A stretch of DNA of 64,000 nt from the NCBI GenBank assembly GCA_052061695.1, contig JBPZEY010000006.1. One strand, 5' to 3'. Position numbers and translations under genes: made by a program. Source of the DNA: Alkalicoccus luteus. GTDB lineage: Bacteria > Bacillota > Bacilli > Bacillales > Salisediminibacteriaceae. Below the pieces are notes generated by a model. It saw nothing but the letters and a program-made list of their open reading frames with translations, was not told the origin of the DNA and ran no database searches. Of the stretch, positions 51,451-59,992 are shown piece by piece; the stretch's first letter is position 1; each line of letters begins with the position of its first letter.

Positions 51451-51477
51451 CCCGCCGCTTATTCGGCGGGTTTTTTT
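51451..51477 (+). terminator. Terminator after sodA
   Basis: CCCGCCG / CGGCGGG with a 6-base loop, followed by seven T. Confidence 0.92.
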
Positions 51478-51586
51478 GTATAATAGGCTGGACTTCTGCC
51501 AAATAGAGCATGGTTGATGCAGGCGCTTCAAAGGAAAGCGAGGATACCTGCAATAACAACGTACATCCTTCCTGATCAAACCAGTA

Positions 51587-51615
51587 TTGCGGCTGCTGGG
51601 CCGCTATTGTATAAT
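51587..51615 (+). promoter_or_regulatory. Sigma-A promoter of the 6S-like RNA
   Basis: TTGCGG at 51587-51592 and TATAAT at 51610-51615 are 17 bases apart. No gene with a ribosome binding site follows for 290 bases, so it drives a non-coding transcript. Confidence 0.75.
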
Positions 51616-51621
51616 AGAATT

Positions 51622-51852
51622 ACATACTAAACATGCCTGCGGTGTTGGTGAACTTCCAGTTTAATTCGAACCGAACACCAATTCACATTGGGAGCCTTAC
51701 ATTGAAAAGCGGCCAGCATGCCCTGTCATCAGGGAAGCTGAATGTCTTTCTGCAGGCACCCACCTGCCTAGGGCGGGTTCGTGAAATCTTGAAGATAACC
51801 GCACATGCGGGCTGTCCTAATTGACTGCGGTGCTGAACCGGCAGTCTTTTTT
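51622..51852 (+). ncRNA. ssrS: 6S RNA (SsrS) candidate
   Basis: Between a sigma-A promoter and an intrinsic terminator lies about 200 bases that fold as a rod with a central bubble. Long-range pairs are TGCGGT with ACCGCA, CGAACC with GGTTCG, GGG-GCC with GGC-CCC, ACATT with AATGT, and an apical hairpin CAGC..CCCTG-TCAT-CAGGG..GCTG. Between the second and third helix both strands are unpaired, the open-promoter-like bubble of 6S RNA. 6S RNA binds sigma-A RNA polymerase and limits transcription in stationary phase. A regulatory leader of pbpA is the alternative. Confidence 0.7.
51823..51852 (+). terminator. Terminator of the 6S-like RNA
   Basis: GACTGC-GGT pairs with ACC-GCAGTC (one bulged G) over GCTGA and is followed by TTTTTT, 56 bases before the pbpA start. 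Confidence 0.88.
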
Positions 51853-51907
51853 AGAGCGTTTTTTTCCATCGCTGCCAGCGTACATTATGAGTGAATTGAG
51901 GGTTTAT

Positions 51908-53962
51908 ATGAGCGATAAATTAATTCATAAATCACATTTGTCTATTCGGCTGAACATTCTTTTCTTCGTCGTGTTTCTGTTGTTTTCTGTGCTTGTTCTC
52001 CGGCTCGGCGTGGTACAGATCGTGCAGGGGGAAGGGTTTCAGGAACAATTGGAAGGAGAGGTCAGCACCAGTGAAGCAGTAGAGGCACCCAGGGGCCTGA
52101 TTTACGACCGCTACGGTAACAAGCTGGTAGACAACGAACTCCAGTTAACTGTTACATATACGAACCGGAACCGTCCTCAAGAAGCACTGCTGGATACTGC
52201 CGAACGCTTGAACGAATTCATCACCATTGACACAGAAGGCGTAGAATCGAGATTCGACCGAGACCGCCGTGAATTTTGGGCGCTCCTGAACGAAGAAGCA
52301 TTTCTTGAGAAGCTGTCTTTGGAAGAGCAAAGCGAAGCTGATCTGTCAGATGGTGAAGCACACCAGTATCGAATTGAATCCATTACAGAAGAAGAGCTTG
52401 CAACGTTCAGTGAAACGGATTATGAAGTATTTATGATCTGGAGAGAGCTGAACGCGGGGTATAACGATGTGCCGCATAAAGTATTGCGCGGGGTAGAGTA
52501 TGAAGAAGCTGCCAGGATCATGGAACATATCGACCAGCTGGAAGGTGTAGACATTATTCGTGACTCCGTGCGACGCTATGTTTACGGTGACCAGCTGCGA
52601 AACGTCTTTGGCTCTGTCGGCTCGATTGAACGGGATGATTTAAGCGCCTATCTCGCTCAGGGCTATGAACGAAACGAGGAAGTTGGAAACAGCTACTTAG
52701 AAGCACAGTATGAATCAGTGCTGCGCGGCCGTAAAGGCGAGCGTGAAAGTTACCTGGACGGAAGCGGCAGTGCAGTCCGGCAGCCTTCGGAAAATCCGGG
52801 GAGCCGCGGGCAGGATTTAAAGCTCACGGTTGATATGGAGCTCTACCAGCGCGTCAGCAGCGTCATTGACGATGTTTTGGACGATCGTGGCGGAGATTTT
52901 GTTGGTGACCCGGATGCGTATGTCGTCATGATGGAACCAGACACTGGAGAAGTGCTGGCGATGGCAGGAGCTGGTGGTGGCTCTGCAGATTTGCGCACAT
53001 TTAATGCCAGCTTCGAAGTCGGGTCAGCTATGAAGGGAGCTACGGTACTTGCAGGATATGATACAGGAGTGCTGCCTCCCGGGTCAGGCGTGTATGACCG
53101 TCCACTTAATCTGCCCGATTCTCCGACAATCAGCTCTGTAAACAATTTGGGCTATGTAGATGATCTGACAGCGCTTGAACGATCTTCCAACATTTATATG
53201 GTGGAAGTAGCGATGAGACTTGTTGATTACGTACCGGGAGTATCCGGTCGAAACTGGGGCAACTTTACGCGGGGCTATGACATTCTTCGTTCTTATTACC
53301 AACAGTTTGGGCTTGGTGTTGAAACCGGCATCGACCTGCCGGGTGAATCAGCGGGTATTAACGGGGGTAATCCGTTATTCCCTGGTAATATGCTGTACCT
53401 CTCTTTTGGCCAGTTTGATACGTATACACCTATGCAGCTCGCACAGTATGCGTCTGTTATTGCAAACGACGGAGTGCGGGTAGCGCCAAGAGTGGTGAGT
53501 GAGATTTTGGAGCCGGATCCTCAAAGCGGAGGGCTTGGTACAATTGCCCATCAGTTTGAGCCAAAGATATTAAATACGATTAACGTCGATCAGGAGTACT
53601 TCGATCGAATTCAGACAGGCTTTTACAGGGTTGTAAACGGAACTCAGGGAACGGCAAGAGCCTACTTTCAGGACCTCGATGTCGAAGTTGCCGGCAAGAC
53701 CGGTACGGCGCAAGTGCGCGTAGACGGACAAGATGCGAACAATCAGACTTTTGCCGGCTATGCACCGTATGACGATCCGGAGATTGCCTTCGCCGTCCTT
53801 GTGCCGGGTGCGGACTCAGGCTCTGATGCTTCCGGTATCGCGAATACGATCGCTGAACAATCATTAGAAGCGTTTTATGAGCTTAAAGAAGAACGCAGCG
53901 GCCCGGCTCGACCAGAGGGCGGTTCGGAAGTAGACGAGCCGGACAATGATCCTGCAGATTAA
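51908..53962 (+). CDS. pbpA: Class B penicillin-binding protein PbpA
   Basis: Monofunctional transpeptidase (684 residues) that cross-links peptidoglycan during elongation. One N-terminal membrane anchor (about 17-40) is followed by a dimerisation domain and the transpeptidase domain with S373-A-M-K, S426-S-N and K597-T-G motifs. The C-terminal tail is acidic. The frame opens with TTG at 51821, but that stretch is the terminator of the RNA gene; TTGAGGG before the ATG at 51908 sets the start. No clear promoter of its own is seen. Confidence 0.95.
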   Translation: MSDKLIHKSHLSIRLNILFFVVFLLFSVLVLRLGVVQIVQGEGFQEQLEGEVSTSEAVEAPRGLIYDRYGNKLVDNELQLTVTYTNRNRPQEALLDTAERLNEFITIDTEGVESRFDRDRREFWALLNEEAFLEKLSLEEQSEADLSDGEAHQYRIESITEEELATFSETDYEVFMIWRELNAGYNDVPHKVLRGVEYEEAARIMEHIDQLEGVDIIRDSVRRYVYGDQLRNVFGSVGSIERDDLSAYLAQGYERNEEVGNSYLEAQYESVLRGRKGERESYLDGSGSAVRQPSENPGSRGQDLKLTVDMELYQRVSSVIDDVLDDRGGDFVGDPDAYVVMMEPDTGEVLAMAGAGGGSADLRTFNASFEVGSAMKGATVLAGYDTGVLPPGSGVYDRPLNLPDSPTISSVNNLGYVDDLTALERSSNIYMVEVAMRLVDYVPGVSGRNWGNFTRGYDILRSYYQQFGLGVETGIDLPGESAGINGGNPLFPGNMLYLSFGQFDTYTPMQLAQYASVIANDGVRVAPRVVSEILEPDPQSGGLGTIAHQFEPKILNTINVDQEYFDRIQTGFYRVVNGTQGTARAYFQDLDVEVAGKTGTAQVRVDGQDANNQTFAGYAPYDDPEIAFAVLVPGADSGSDASGIANTIAEQSLEAFYELKEERSGPARPEGGSEVDEPDNDPAD

Positions 53963-53980
53963 TTGAAAATGCCAGCATTC

Positions 53981-54027
53981 ATGCAGGCTGTCACCAGATA
54001 ACGGCGGCAGCCTGCATGTTCGTTGTT
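53981..54027 (+). terminator. Terminator after pbpA
   Basis: ATGCAGGCTG at 53981-53990 pairs with CAGCCTGCAT at 54008-54017; the tail GTTCGTTGTTT is only moderately T-rich. Confidence 0.6.
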
Positions 54028-54179
54028 TGGCAGCGGGAGACGAGCGCTTTTCCCAGAAATGCTTTCTAGTACTATTCTTGTTTGTACAGAATGAGTGGTG
54101 CATTTTAGAGCATTCTTCGCTATAATAGATAACGGTTTTGCACAACACCTACAATTAAATCGTAAAGGATGACCGATGT

Positions 54180-54473
54180 ATGTGGATTTTGATTGGCGTT
54201 TTTTCTCTATCTGCGCTGTTTTTCGCGGTAGCATTTTTCAAAAAAGATCCTTACAAACAGCTGGATCGGCAGCTCGAGCAGCAGTCTATTCAAATGATGC
54301 AGGAAGTATACTTACTTAAAAAGAAAATTGAACAGCTTGAAGCGCGTCTTGATGGTCCTGATGTTTCCAGAGATGAGCTGCTTACTTTACAGGAAAAGGG
54401 TCATTCTCCAGAATCGATTTCGCATAAAACGGGAGTTTCTGTAAAGGATATCGAACGAATTCTTGCAGGATAA
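54180..54473 (+). CDS. Small membrane-anchored protein with C-terminal HTH-like segment
   Basis: A 97-residue protein with an N-terminal membrane helix (2-20), a coiled-coil stretch (about 28-58) and a C-terminal helix-turn-helix-like segment (LQEKGHSPESISHKTGVSVKDIERIL). This layout recalls SwrB/DUF6115 proteins of motile Bacilli, but the match is weak. It is followed 32 bases later by another small membrane protein. A weak ribosome binding site (AAAGGATGACC) precedes the ATG. Confidence 0.75.
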   Translation: MWILIGVFSLSALFFAVAFFKKDPYKQLDRQLEQQSIQMMQEVYLLKKKIEQLEARLDGPDVSRDELLTLQEKGHSPESISHKTGVSVKDIERILAG

Positions 54474-54505
54474 ATGTACGCTTAAGGCAGAGAGGGTTTC
54501 TACTA

Positions 54506-54997
54506 ATGACGAACGATTTCTATAAAGGTGCTGGCTTTATTACCTTTGCGGCTGGTATTTTTTTAGCGGTTAACATGTATTTGTCGACGGATTGGATATC
54601 TCCGTCAACAGAACAGGGAAATGACGAAACAGAAACGGAAGAATTAGCAGCTGAGCCTGCGCCAGACGAGGAGTTAACAGCTTCTATGGAAGCGGAGCTT
54701 GAACAGCTTCGTAACGAACTTGCCGAGGCAGAAGAAGCGAATGCCATGCTGCAGGAAGCTGATCACGAGCCTGGGGAAGAGCGAATCATCGCTTTCTTAA
54801 CAGTAGAGTCAGGTATGACAACGAGTGACGTAACCGACTTTTTAGTCCAGACAGGGCTGGTCGAAGAGGAGAGCGAATTCCGCGACCAATGGAGAGAGAG
54901 CGGCAGAGAAGAGCTGCTGCAGCAGGGAAGGTTTGAACTGAATAGCAGCATGGAGTACTTAGAAATGATTGAAACCTTTACCTCTTCCCCATCCTGA
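54506..54997 (+). CDS. Membrane-anchored protein with MltG/YceG-like N-terminal module
   Basis: A 163-residue protein: an N-terminal membrane helix (about 8-27), an acidic coiled-coil linker (35-90) and a small domain (about 92-155) with VESGMTTSDVTDFLVQTGLV and GRFELNSSMEYLEMIETF. The last part resembles the LysM-like subdomain that precedes the catalytic domain in endolytic transglycosylase MltG, without the catalytic domain. It may bind peptidoglycan. GCAGAGAGGG precedes the start. Confidence 0.78.
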   Translation: MTNDFYKGAGFITFAAGIFLAVNMYLSTDWISPSTEQGNDETETEELAAEPAPDEELTASMEAELEQLRNELAEAEEANAMLQEADHEPGEERIIAFLTVESGMTTSDVTDFLVQTGLVEEESEFRDQWRESGREELLQQGRFELNSSMEYLEMIETFTSSPS

Positions 54998-55038
54998 GCT
55001 TAAAATTTGTATAAAGGAAAATTCCTTTACGGATTCTC

Positions 55039-55067
55039 TTGATAAGTGAAAAGGAGTCTGCTATTAT
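55039..55067 (+). promoter_or_regulatory. Sigma-A promoter for rpmG
   Basis: TTGATA at 55039-55044 and TATTAT at 55062-55067 are 17 bases apart, 41 bases before rpmG. Confidence 0.75.
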
Positions 55068-55107
55068 TTTATGGTATGAGTAAAAATGAGTTTGGAGGGG
55101 TATTAAC

Positions 55108-55257
55108 ATGCGTGTACAAGTGACTCTTGCCTGCACTGAGACAGGTGACCGTAACTATATTACGACAAAAAATAAGCGTACAAACCCGGACCGTATGGAA
55201 CTGAAAAAGTACAGCCCGCGTCTTAAGCGCCACACGCTTCACCGTGAAACGAAGTAA
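55108..55257 (+). CDS. rpmG: 50S ribosomal protein L33, zinc-free form
   Basis: A 49-residue L33 that starts MRVQVTLACTETGDRNYITT and ends in HTLHRETK. Only C9 of the four zinc-ribbon cysteines remains (Thr and Ser stand at the other positions), so this is the C-minus, zinc-independent type, which is normal for the Bacillus RpmGA paralogue at this location. TTGGAGGGG precedes the ATG. It is too short for most ORF cut-offs but certain. Confidence 0.96.
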   Translation: MRVQVTLACTETGDRNYITTKNKRTNPDRMELKKYSPRLKRHTLHRETK

Positions 55258-55269
55258 CGGCTGAAACGG

Positions 55270-55306
55270 ACCCGGATTTTCCCGACAGGGAAATCCGGGT
55301 TTTTTT
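55270..55306 (+). terminator. Terminator after rpmG
   Basis: ACCCGGATTTTCCC pairs with GGGAAATCCGGGT (one bulged T) and is followed by seven T. Confidence 0.92.
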
Positions 55307-55347
55307 ATGCGATAATCGTTCACATAGTTCTTTAGTGGAGGAAAGGT

Positions 55348-55902
55348 GTGAAGAATATGGATAAAGCTCAACTGAGACAAGAGATGAAGGCAGCGCGCCA
55401 GAAAATGCCGGCCGATTCTCGGATGGGATTCGACCGCCAGCTGCAGCAGAGCCTTTTTCAGCATCCTTGCTGGATTGAGGCGAAGACTATCGGCCTCACT
55501 ATTTCTGTCGGGACGGAGACGGATACAGCAGGAATTTTCAAGCGCGCGTGGCTGGAAGGAAAGCGTACGGCGGCGCCTGTAATCGAAAGGGGCGAGATGG
55601 TATTCCGCGGCTTTTCGAACAAAAGTGAACTGAAGAAAGCTTCTTTTGGCTTGCTTGAACCAGCCGCAGGCGAAGCGGTCTCAAAAGATATGCTGGATCT
55701 CTTGATCGTGCCGGGGCTTGCTTTTAATGACAGCGGATACAGGCTTGGCTATGGCGGGGGTTATTTTGATCGATATTTGATTGATTATAAAGGATGGACA
55801 GTTTCACTCGTTTATCCATTTCAGCTTGTAGAGTCGCTGCCTGTTGAATCGTTTGATGTACCGGTAGAAAAACTTCTCATCGCCGCGGAAGAAAAAACAT
55901 GA
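55348..55902 (+). CDS. yqgN: 5-formyltetrahydrofolate cyclo-ligase
   Basis: ATP-dependent enzyme (184 residues) that converts 5-formyl-THF to 5,10-methenyl-THF in one-carbon metabolism. The C-terminal GYGGGYFDRYL is the family signature and KAQLRQEMKAAR the usual N-terminus. The start is GTG at 55348 with GGAGG 6 bases upstream; ATG at 55357 is also possible. It follows rpmG as in B. subtilis and overlaps the next gene (ATGA). Confidence 0.94.
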   Translation: MKNMDKAQLRQEMKAARQKMPADSRMGFDRQLQQSLFQHPCWIEAKTIGLTISVGTETDTAGIFKRAWLEGKRTAAPVIERGEMVFRGFSNKSELKKASFGLLEPAAGEAVSKDMLDLLIVPGLAFNDSGYRLGYGGGYFDRYLIDYKGWTVSLVYPFQLVESLPVESFDVPVEKLLIAAEEKT

Positions 55903-56663
55903 TGACGATCCTCGCAGCGTGTCTGGCTGCTGCAGGCGCATTTGCAGGCGGGCTGCTTACAGGAAGCGGTCTGGCTGCGTCTCTTGCCGTCGGTATTTCG
56001 GTGTCGCTGGTTGGCTGGAACGGTCTATTTTTGCTTGGTTTTTTCTTCGGGTCCTCCTACCTGCTGGAGCGGCTGTTTCGTCCTGCTGAAGAAGTGGAGG
56101 CCAAAGGGTCAAGGCGTGATGCCGTCCAAGTGGCTGCGAACGGAGGTGCGGCTGCTGTCGCAGGTCTCGTTTACAGTGTTTTTCCTGCTGCATTCATCAT
56201 GGCCGCATTTGCAGCATCGTTAGCTGCTGCAACGTCCGATACGTGGGCGTCTGCAGCTGGTAAACGTACGGCGGGGACTGCAGTGCTTATCATTTCCCGT
56301 AAACGGGTAAAGGCTGGAGTATCCGGAGCAGTCACTGCGAAAGGTTCAAGCTGGGCTTTTGGAGGTGCTGTATTAACTGCGGCTGCAGCATATCTGCTGT
56401 TTGCAGATATAACCGCCCTGCACGCTTTAATCATTGCTGCAGCGGGGTTCACAGGCCAGCTGATTGACTCTGCAGTCGGCGAAAAACTGCAGCTTCTCTA
56501 TACCTGCCCCGTTTGCGGTGAAGCAACTGAAAAAGAGCAGCACTGCGGGAAACCGACCTTTGTGATTAAAGGCATACGCGGTATAAATAATGACGCTGTG
56601 AACATGATTGCTACCTGCAGTGCCGCGTTTCTAGCCGGCTTTTGTGTCTTGTTGTTCACATAA
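55899..56663 (+). CDS. DUF92 integral membrane protein
   Basis: Membrane protein (254 residues) with about six helices. AATSDTWASAAGK and the SGAVTAKG segment mark the DUF92 family, relatives of which act as phytyl/farnesyl-phosphate kinases in plants; the bacterial function is not known. A cysteine/His cluster (TCPVCGE..QHCGKPT) near residue 200 could bind metal. It overlaps yqgN by 4 bases. Confidence 0.87.
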   Translation: MMTILAACLAAAGAFAGGLLTGSGLAASLAVGISVSLVGWNGLFLLGFFFGSSYLLERLFRPAEEVEAKGSRRDAVQVAANGGAAAVAGLVYSVFPAAFIMAAFAASLAAATSDTWASAAGKRTAGTAVLIISRKRVKAGVSGAVTAKGSSWAFGGAVLTAAAAYLLFADITALHALIIAAAGFTGQLIDSAVGEKLQLLYTCPVCGEATEKEQHCGKPTFVIKGIRGINNDAVNMIATCSAAFLAGFCVLLFT

Positions 56664-56711
56664 GAAAAAGCAAATGCTATTTATCCGCTTCTCAAAACGA
56701 CCAGCATCCGG

Positions 56712-56717
56712 TATAAT
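56712..56717 (+). promoter_or_regulatory. -10 box of the ldh promoter
   Basis: TATAAT at 56712-56717 lies 47 bases before the ldh ATG. A weak -35, TTCTCA at 56689-56694, is 17 bases upstream. The Rex box begins 4 bases downstream. Confidence 0.65.
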
Positions 56718-56720
56718 TAA

Positions 56721-56738
56721 TTGTGAAGAAATTCACAA
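56721..56738 (+). promoter_or_regulatory. Rex operator of ldh
   Basis: TTGTGAAGAAATTCACAA is a perfect Rex site (TTGTGAA-N4-TTCACAA). It covers the expected start of transcription, so the NADH-sensing repressor Rex would block ldh when NAD+ is abundant and release it when NADH builds up. Confidence 0.88.
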
Positions 56739-56758
56739 TACTGAAGGGGGTCATCGTC

Positions 56759-57718
56759 ATGACAATTTCAAAAGGACCTTCCCGCGTCGTCGTGATCGGG
56801 ACTGGATTTGTAGGTTCCAGCTATGCGTTTTCGTTAATTAACCAAAATATCACGGATGAGCTTGTACTGATCGATTTAAACAAAGAAAAAACAGAGGGAG
56901 ACGTTATGGACCTGAACCACGGCGTTCCATTTGGCGCTCCTACAAAAGTGTGGGCAGGAACATATGCAGATTGCAAAGAGGCAGATATTGTTGTGATCAC
57001 AGCTGGGGCAAATCAGCAGCCTGGCGAAACAAGGCTGGATTTGATAGAAAAAAATGCTGCTATATTTAAGTCGATTGTTGATAACGTGATGGGTGCTTCA
57101 TTCGATGGCCTGTTTTTAATTGCAACTAACCCGGTAGACGTGCTTTCATACGCAGTTTGGAAATACTCCGGGCTGCCGATGGAACGCGTCATCGGATCTG
57201 GAACGATTCTCGATACTGCAAGATTCCGTTTCATGCTTAGCGAGTATTTTCAGCTCGATGTTCGTAATGTGCATGGCTACATCATGGGTGAGCATGGGGA
57301 TACTGAACTTCCGGTATGGAGCCAGACGCGAATAGGCTCCGAACATATCGACCGGTACATGAGTAAGTATAAGCCGGAGGGAACGCAGGAGGATTTAGAC
57401 ACTATATTTATAAACGTCAGAGATGCGGCATATCACATTATTGAGCGCAAGGGGGCAACCCATTATGCAATTGCAATGGGCCTTGCTCGGTTGACTAAAA
57501 CGATCTTAAGAAATGAGCATTCTATTTTAACAGTTTCCACGCTTCTGCAAGGGGAATATGGGCTGCATGATTTGTATATCGGAGTCCCTGCGGTCGTGAG
57601 CCGTAAGGGGATCGAACGGATCGTAGAGATTGATCTTTCAGAAACAGAGGAAAAACAGCTCAAACATTCTTCTGAAGTCCTGAAGCAGGCAATGAAGCCT
57701 GTATTTCATGTACAATAA
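56759..57718 (+). CDS. ldh: L-lactate dehydrogenase
   Basis: NAD-dependent enzyme (319 residues) that reduces pyruvate to L-lactate during fermentation. The Rossmann motif GTGFVGSSYAF, ATNPVDVLSYAVWKYSGLP and the catalytic-His loop GEHGDTELPVWS identify an L-LDH rather than malate dehydrogenase. The frame opens at 56723 inside the Rex box; AAGGGGG 8 bases before the ATG at 56759 is the true start. The gene is not in this position in B. subtilis, so it was placed here separately. Confidence 0.95.
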   Translation: MTISKGPSRVVVIGTGFVGSSYAFSLINQNITDELVLIDLNKEKTEGDVMDLNHGVPFGAPTKVWAGTYADCKEADIVVITAGANQQPGETRLDLIEKNAAIFKSIVDNVMGASFDGLFLIATNPVDVLSYAVWKYSGLPMERVIGSGTILDTARFRFMLSEYFQLDVRNVHGYIMGEHGDTELPVWSQTRIGSEHIDRYMSKYKPEGTQEDLDTIFINVRDAAYHIIERKGATHYAIAMGLARLTKTILRNEHSILTVSTLLQGEYGLHDLYIGVPAVVSRKGIERIVEIDLSETEEKQLKHSSEVLKQAMKPVFHVQ

Positions 57719-57744
57719 TAAATAGAAGGCGGATGTCCTGCTGC

Positions 57745-57772
57745 ACCCCCATCCTGGACGGGTGGGGGTTCC
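57745..57772 (+). terminator. Probable terminator after ldh
   Basis: ACCCCCA / TGGGGGT with an 11-base loop, followed by only TT-CC; the T tract is weak. Confidence 0.5.
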
Positions 57773-57822
57773 ATACGATGTTCGCACGATAGATAAAGAG
57801 TCAGGGTGAAGGGGGGCTGAGC

Positions 57823-59412
57823 ATGGATGCGCTGCAGGCAGAAATACAGTTTTGGGAGCTGGCTGATCACCTTTCCGGATCGGAAGGATTAAACATTGTG
57901 CATGTTAATGAAGACGGTCCGATTGTTTGGATGGAAGATGATAGAAAAAAGCCCGGCTCTGTGATTCGTTTGCAATTAAAAAGCTACGATTGGAGCAGGC
58001 AGCTTCGCAATGATATAAACCGGACCTATGAATCAGCGAAAACGGTTCGCAAACGATTGAAAATGCGTTCGGCGAACGTGATTAATGTGATCCTCGCTCC
58101 ATTTACTCCCGTAGACAGCTATGAAGAAGATGTTTCAAAGCCGCTTCCGCTTACTGCAGGTGGTAAAAATCAGATGAGAACCATACTGATCCCTTCATCT
58201 GAGCTCGAAGAGAAGCTGTTTCCGTTAGCAGTTGAATGGAAGCTTGAGCATATGCCTGATTTCTCAGGAGCAGGAGCTGCAGATGATCACGAGATGTATG
58301 TCAAACAGCTGAAGCAGCGTGTGAAGAAACGATATGAGACGCGTCAAAACGAAGCGAAAGAAGTGTTCTTTTATGGAAAGCCGCGACTAACCTTTTTCCT
58401 GCTTGCCTCCATTGCGGCTGTTTTTCTGCTTATGGAGCTGGAAGGGTCTTCTATGAGTACCCTTACGCTGATTGAATTTGGAGCAAAATTTGATCCGCTT
58501 ATACTGGAAGGGGAATGGTGGCGATTCTTTTCAGCTATGTTCCTGCACATCGGCATGCTCCATCTGTTTATGAACTCATTGGCGTTGTTTTATCTTGGAA
58601 CAGCCGTCGAACGGATTTTTGGCACAGCCAGGTTTGCCTGGATTTATTTTGCGGCCGGCCTTGCCGGGTCACTGTCGAGCTTTGTCTTTAATGACAATAT
58701 ATCGGCCGGTGCCAGCGGAGCAATTTTCGGCTTGTTCGGGGCGCTGCTCTATTTTGGCGTCAGAAATAAAAAGCTTTTTTTCAGGACATTTGGAACGAGC
58801 ATTCTGGTGATTCTCGTCATTAACATTGTATTCGGTTTCAGCGTGCCTATGATTGACAACGGTGCCCACCTTGGCGGACTGGCAGGCGGGTTTCTCGCAG
58901 CCTCAGCAGCAGGTCTGCCAAACAGACAGGGAAGCTGGCTGCGCCCTGCAGGTCTGCTCACGATGGCTGCAGCCGGGAGTATCCTCGTGGCTGTCGGCTT
59001 CGGACAAGAAGCAGATGGCAGCCAGCTTCAAGCGGTATACTATGAACTTGGAAGAGAGTCGGTAGAGGCAGAGCAGTTTGATCAGGCTGAGGAGTATTTA
59101 ACGACCGCACTGTCTTTTGATCCTCCGGAAAACGGACCAATCCCGGCAGATGTGCTGCTGCCAAATGCATATTTTCTGCTAGCGTATGCACAAATTCAGG
59201 AAGAGCAATATGAGCAGGCTGAAGAAAATCTGGAGCAGGCGACCGCGCTCCGCGATGATTTCCACGAAGCATTTTACAACCTGGCGCTGCTCCAGTACGA
59301 GCGCGGGGAATATGAACTGGCACTGGAATCAATTGATCGTGCGATTGAAGTGAGAAACGAGGAAGACTATGTGGAACTGCGGGATCAAATCACCGGTTCG
59401 TCCGAGATATGA
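57823..59412 (+). CDS. yqgP: Rhomboid protease YqgP (GluP) with TPR domain
   Basis: Intramembrane serine protease (529 residues). A soluble N-terminal domain (about 1-180) precedes six or more membrane helices (about 190-395) with the catalytic S298 in GASGAIFG and H349 in NGAHLGG, then a C-terminal TPR domain (about 410-525). B. subtilis YqgP acts in membrane protein quality control, including the MgtE magnesium transporter with FtsH. AAGGGGGG lies 8 bases before the ATG. Confidence 0.94.
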   Translation: MDALQAEIQFWELADHLSGSEGLNIVHVNEDGPIVWMEDDRKKPGSVIRLQLKSYDWSRQLRNDINRTYESAKTVRKRLKMRSANVINVILAPFTPVDSYEEDVSKPLPLTAGGKNQMRTILIPSSELEEKLFPLAVEWKLEHMPDFSGAGAADDHEMYVKQLKQRVKKRYETRQNEAKEVFFYGKPRLTFFLLASIAAVFLLMELEGSSMSTLTLIEFGAKFDPLILEGEWWRFFSAMFLHIGMLHLFMNSLALFYLGTAVERIFGTARFAWIYFAAGLAGSLSSFVFNDNISAGASGAIFGLFGALLYFGVRNKKLFFRTFGTSILVILVINIVFGFSVPMIDNGAHLGGLAGGFLAASAAGLPNRQGSWLRPAGLLTMAAAGSILVAVGFGQEADGSQLQAVYYELGRESVEAEQFDQAEEYLTTALSFDPPENGPIPADVLLPNAYFLLAYAQIQEEQYEQAEENLEQATALRDDFHEAFYNLALLQYERGEYELALESIDRAIEVRNEEDYVELRDQITGSSEI

Positions 59413-59444
59413 TTCCGCTTTTTTGACATCGTCAATCGTACATA

Positions 59445-59849
59445 TCACCGGTCGGCTTCTTCCATATCCTGATCGAAAATGTCATCCTCAATATAAATGG
59501 AAGATGTATGAACAGGCTTATATTGGGACGTGAGTACAATTCCCAGCGGTGTTGAGTGAAAGTCATTGTGAACGGTGAATGGCACGTTAAGTCTGCCGGC
59601 CTCTTTTACATAATTGCTGTAAGATGTGTAGGGCAGATTCCCATTGATCAGAAGCCTGATATCGGAGTGACGCTTCATCAGCTCGACGGCTTCATCATAC
59701 ATTCCTGCTTTATAAACCTGGCCGTTGGTCAATGCCAGATATACCCGTTCTGCAAACGTACCTAGAAACAGATGCTTTTCTTCTGGACGAAGCTCAGGCT
59801 TTCCATATATACCTTCTTTTATGATTTGTGCTAATTTAGTGTCGTTCAT
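59445..59849 (-). CDS. YueI-family protein (DUF1694)
   Basis: A 134-residue soluble protein of the DUF1694/YueI family, related to the ribosomal L7Ae-like fold. LAQIIKEGIYGKPELRPEEKHLFLGTFAERVYLALTNGQV is typical. Function is unknown. The frame opens at 59864, but GGAGGA before the ATG at 59849 fixes the start. It is the only minus-strand gene between yqgP and yqgQ. Confidence 0.87.
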   Translation of the reverse strand: MNDTKLAQIIKEGIYGKPELRPEEKHLFLGTFAERVYLALTNGQVYKAGMYDEAVELMKRHSDIRLLINGNLPYTSYSNYVKEAGRLNVPFTVHNDFHSTPLGIVLTSQYKPVHTSSIYIEDDIFDQDMEEADR

Positions 59850-59992
59850 GAGTAAATCCTCCAATTTGTGAAATACTGATCAAACTAATCATATCATGCT
59901 TTATGAGATTATTCAATGCTCTATTCAAGGAATCCAACCGTGAACGTGAATACAGAATCTGATATAATGACACTGGTCAGGAGGGGTGAACG

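Noticed and set aside
51633..51824. Small open frame inside the 6S-like RNA
   Set aside because: No ribosome binding site, no recognisable protein, and it coincides with the long-range paired RNA structure.
51821..51907. TTG-initiated N-terminal extension of PbpA
   Set aside because: The stretch contains the intrinsic terminator of the RNA gene; a proper ribosome binding site precedes the ATG at 51908.
55108..55257. Loss of zinc-binding cysteines in L33 as a novelty
   Set aside because: The C-minus sequence is the normal form of the Bacillus RpmGA paralogue at this locus.
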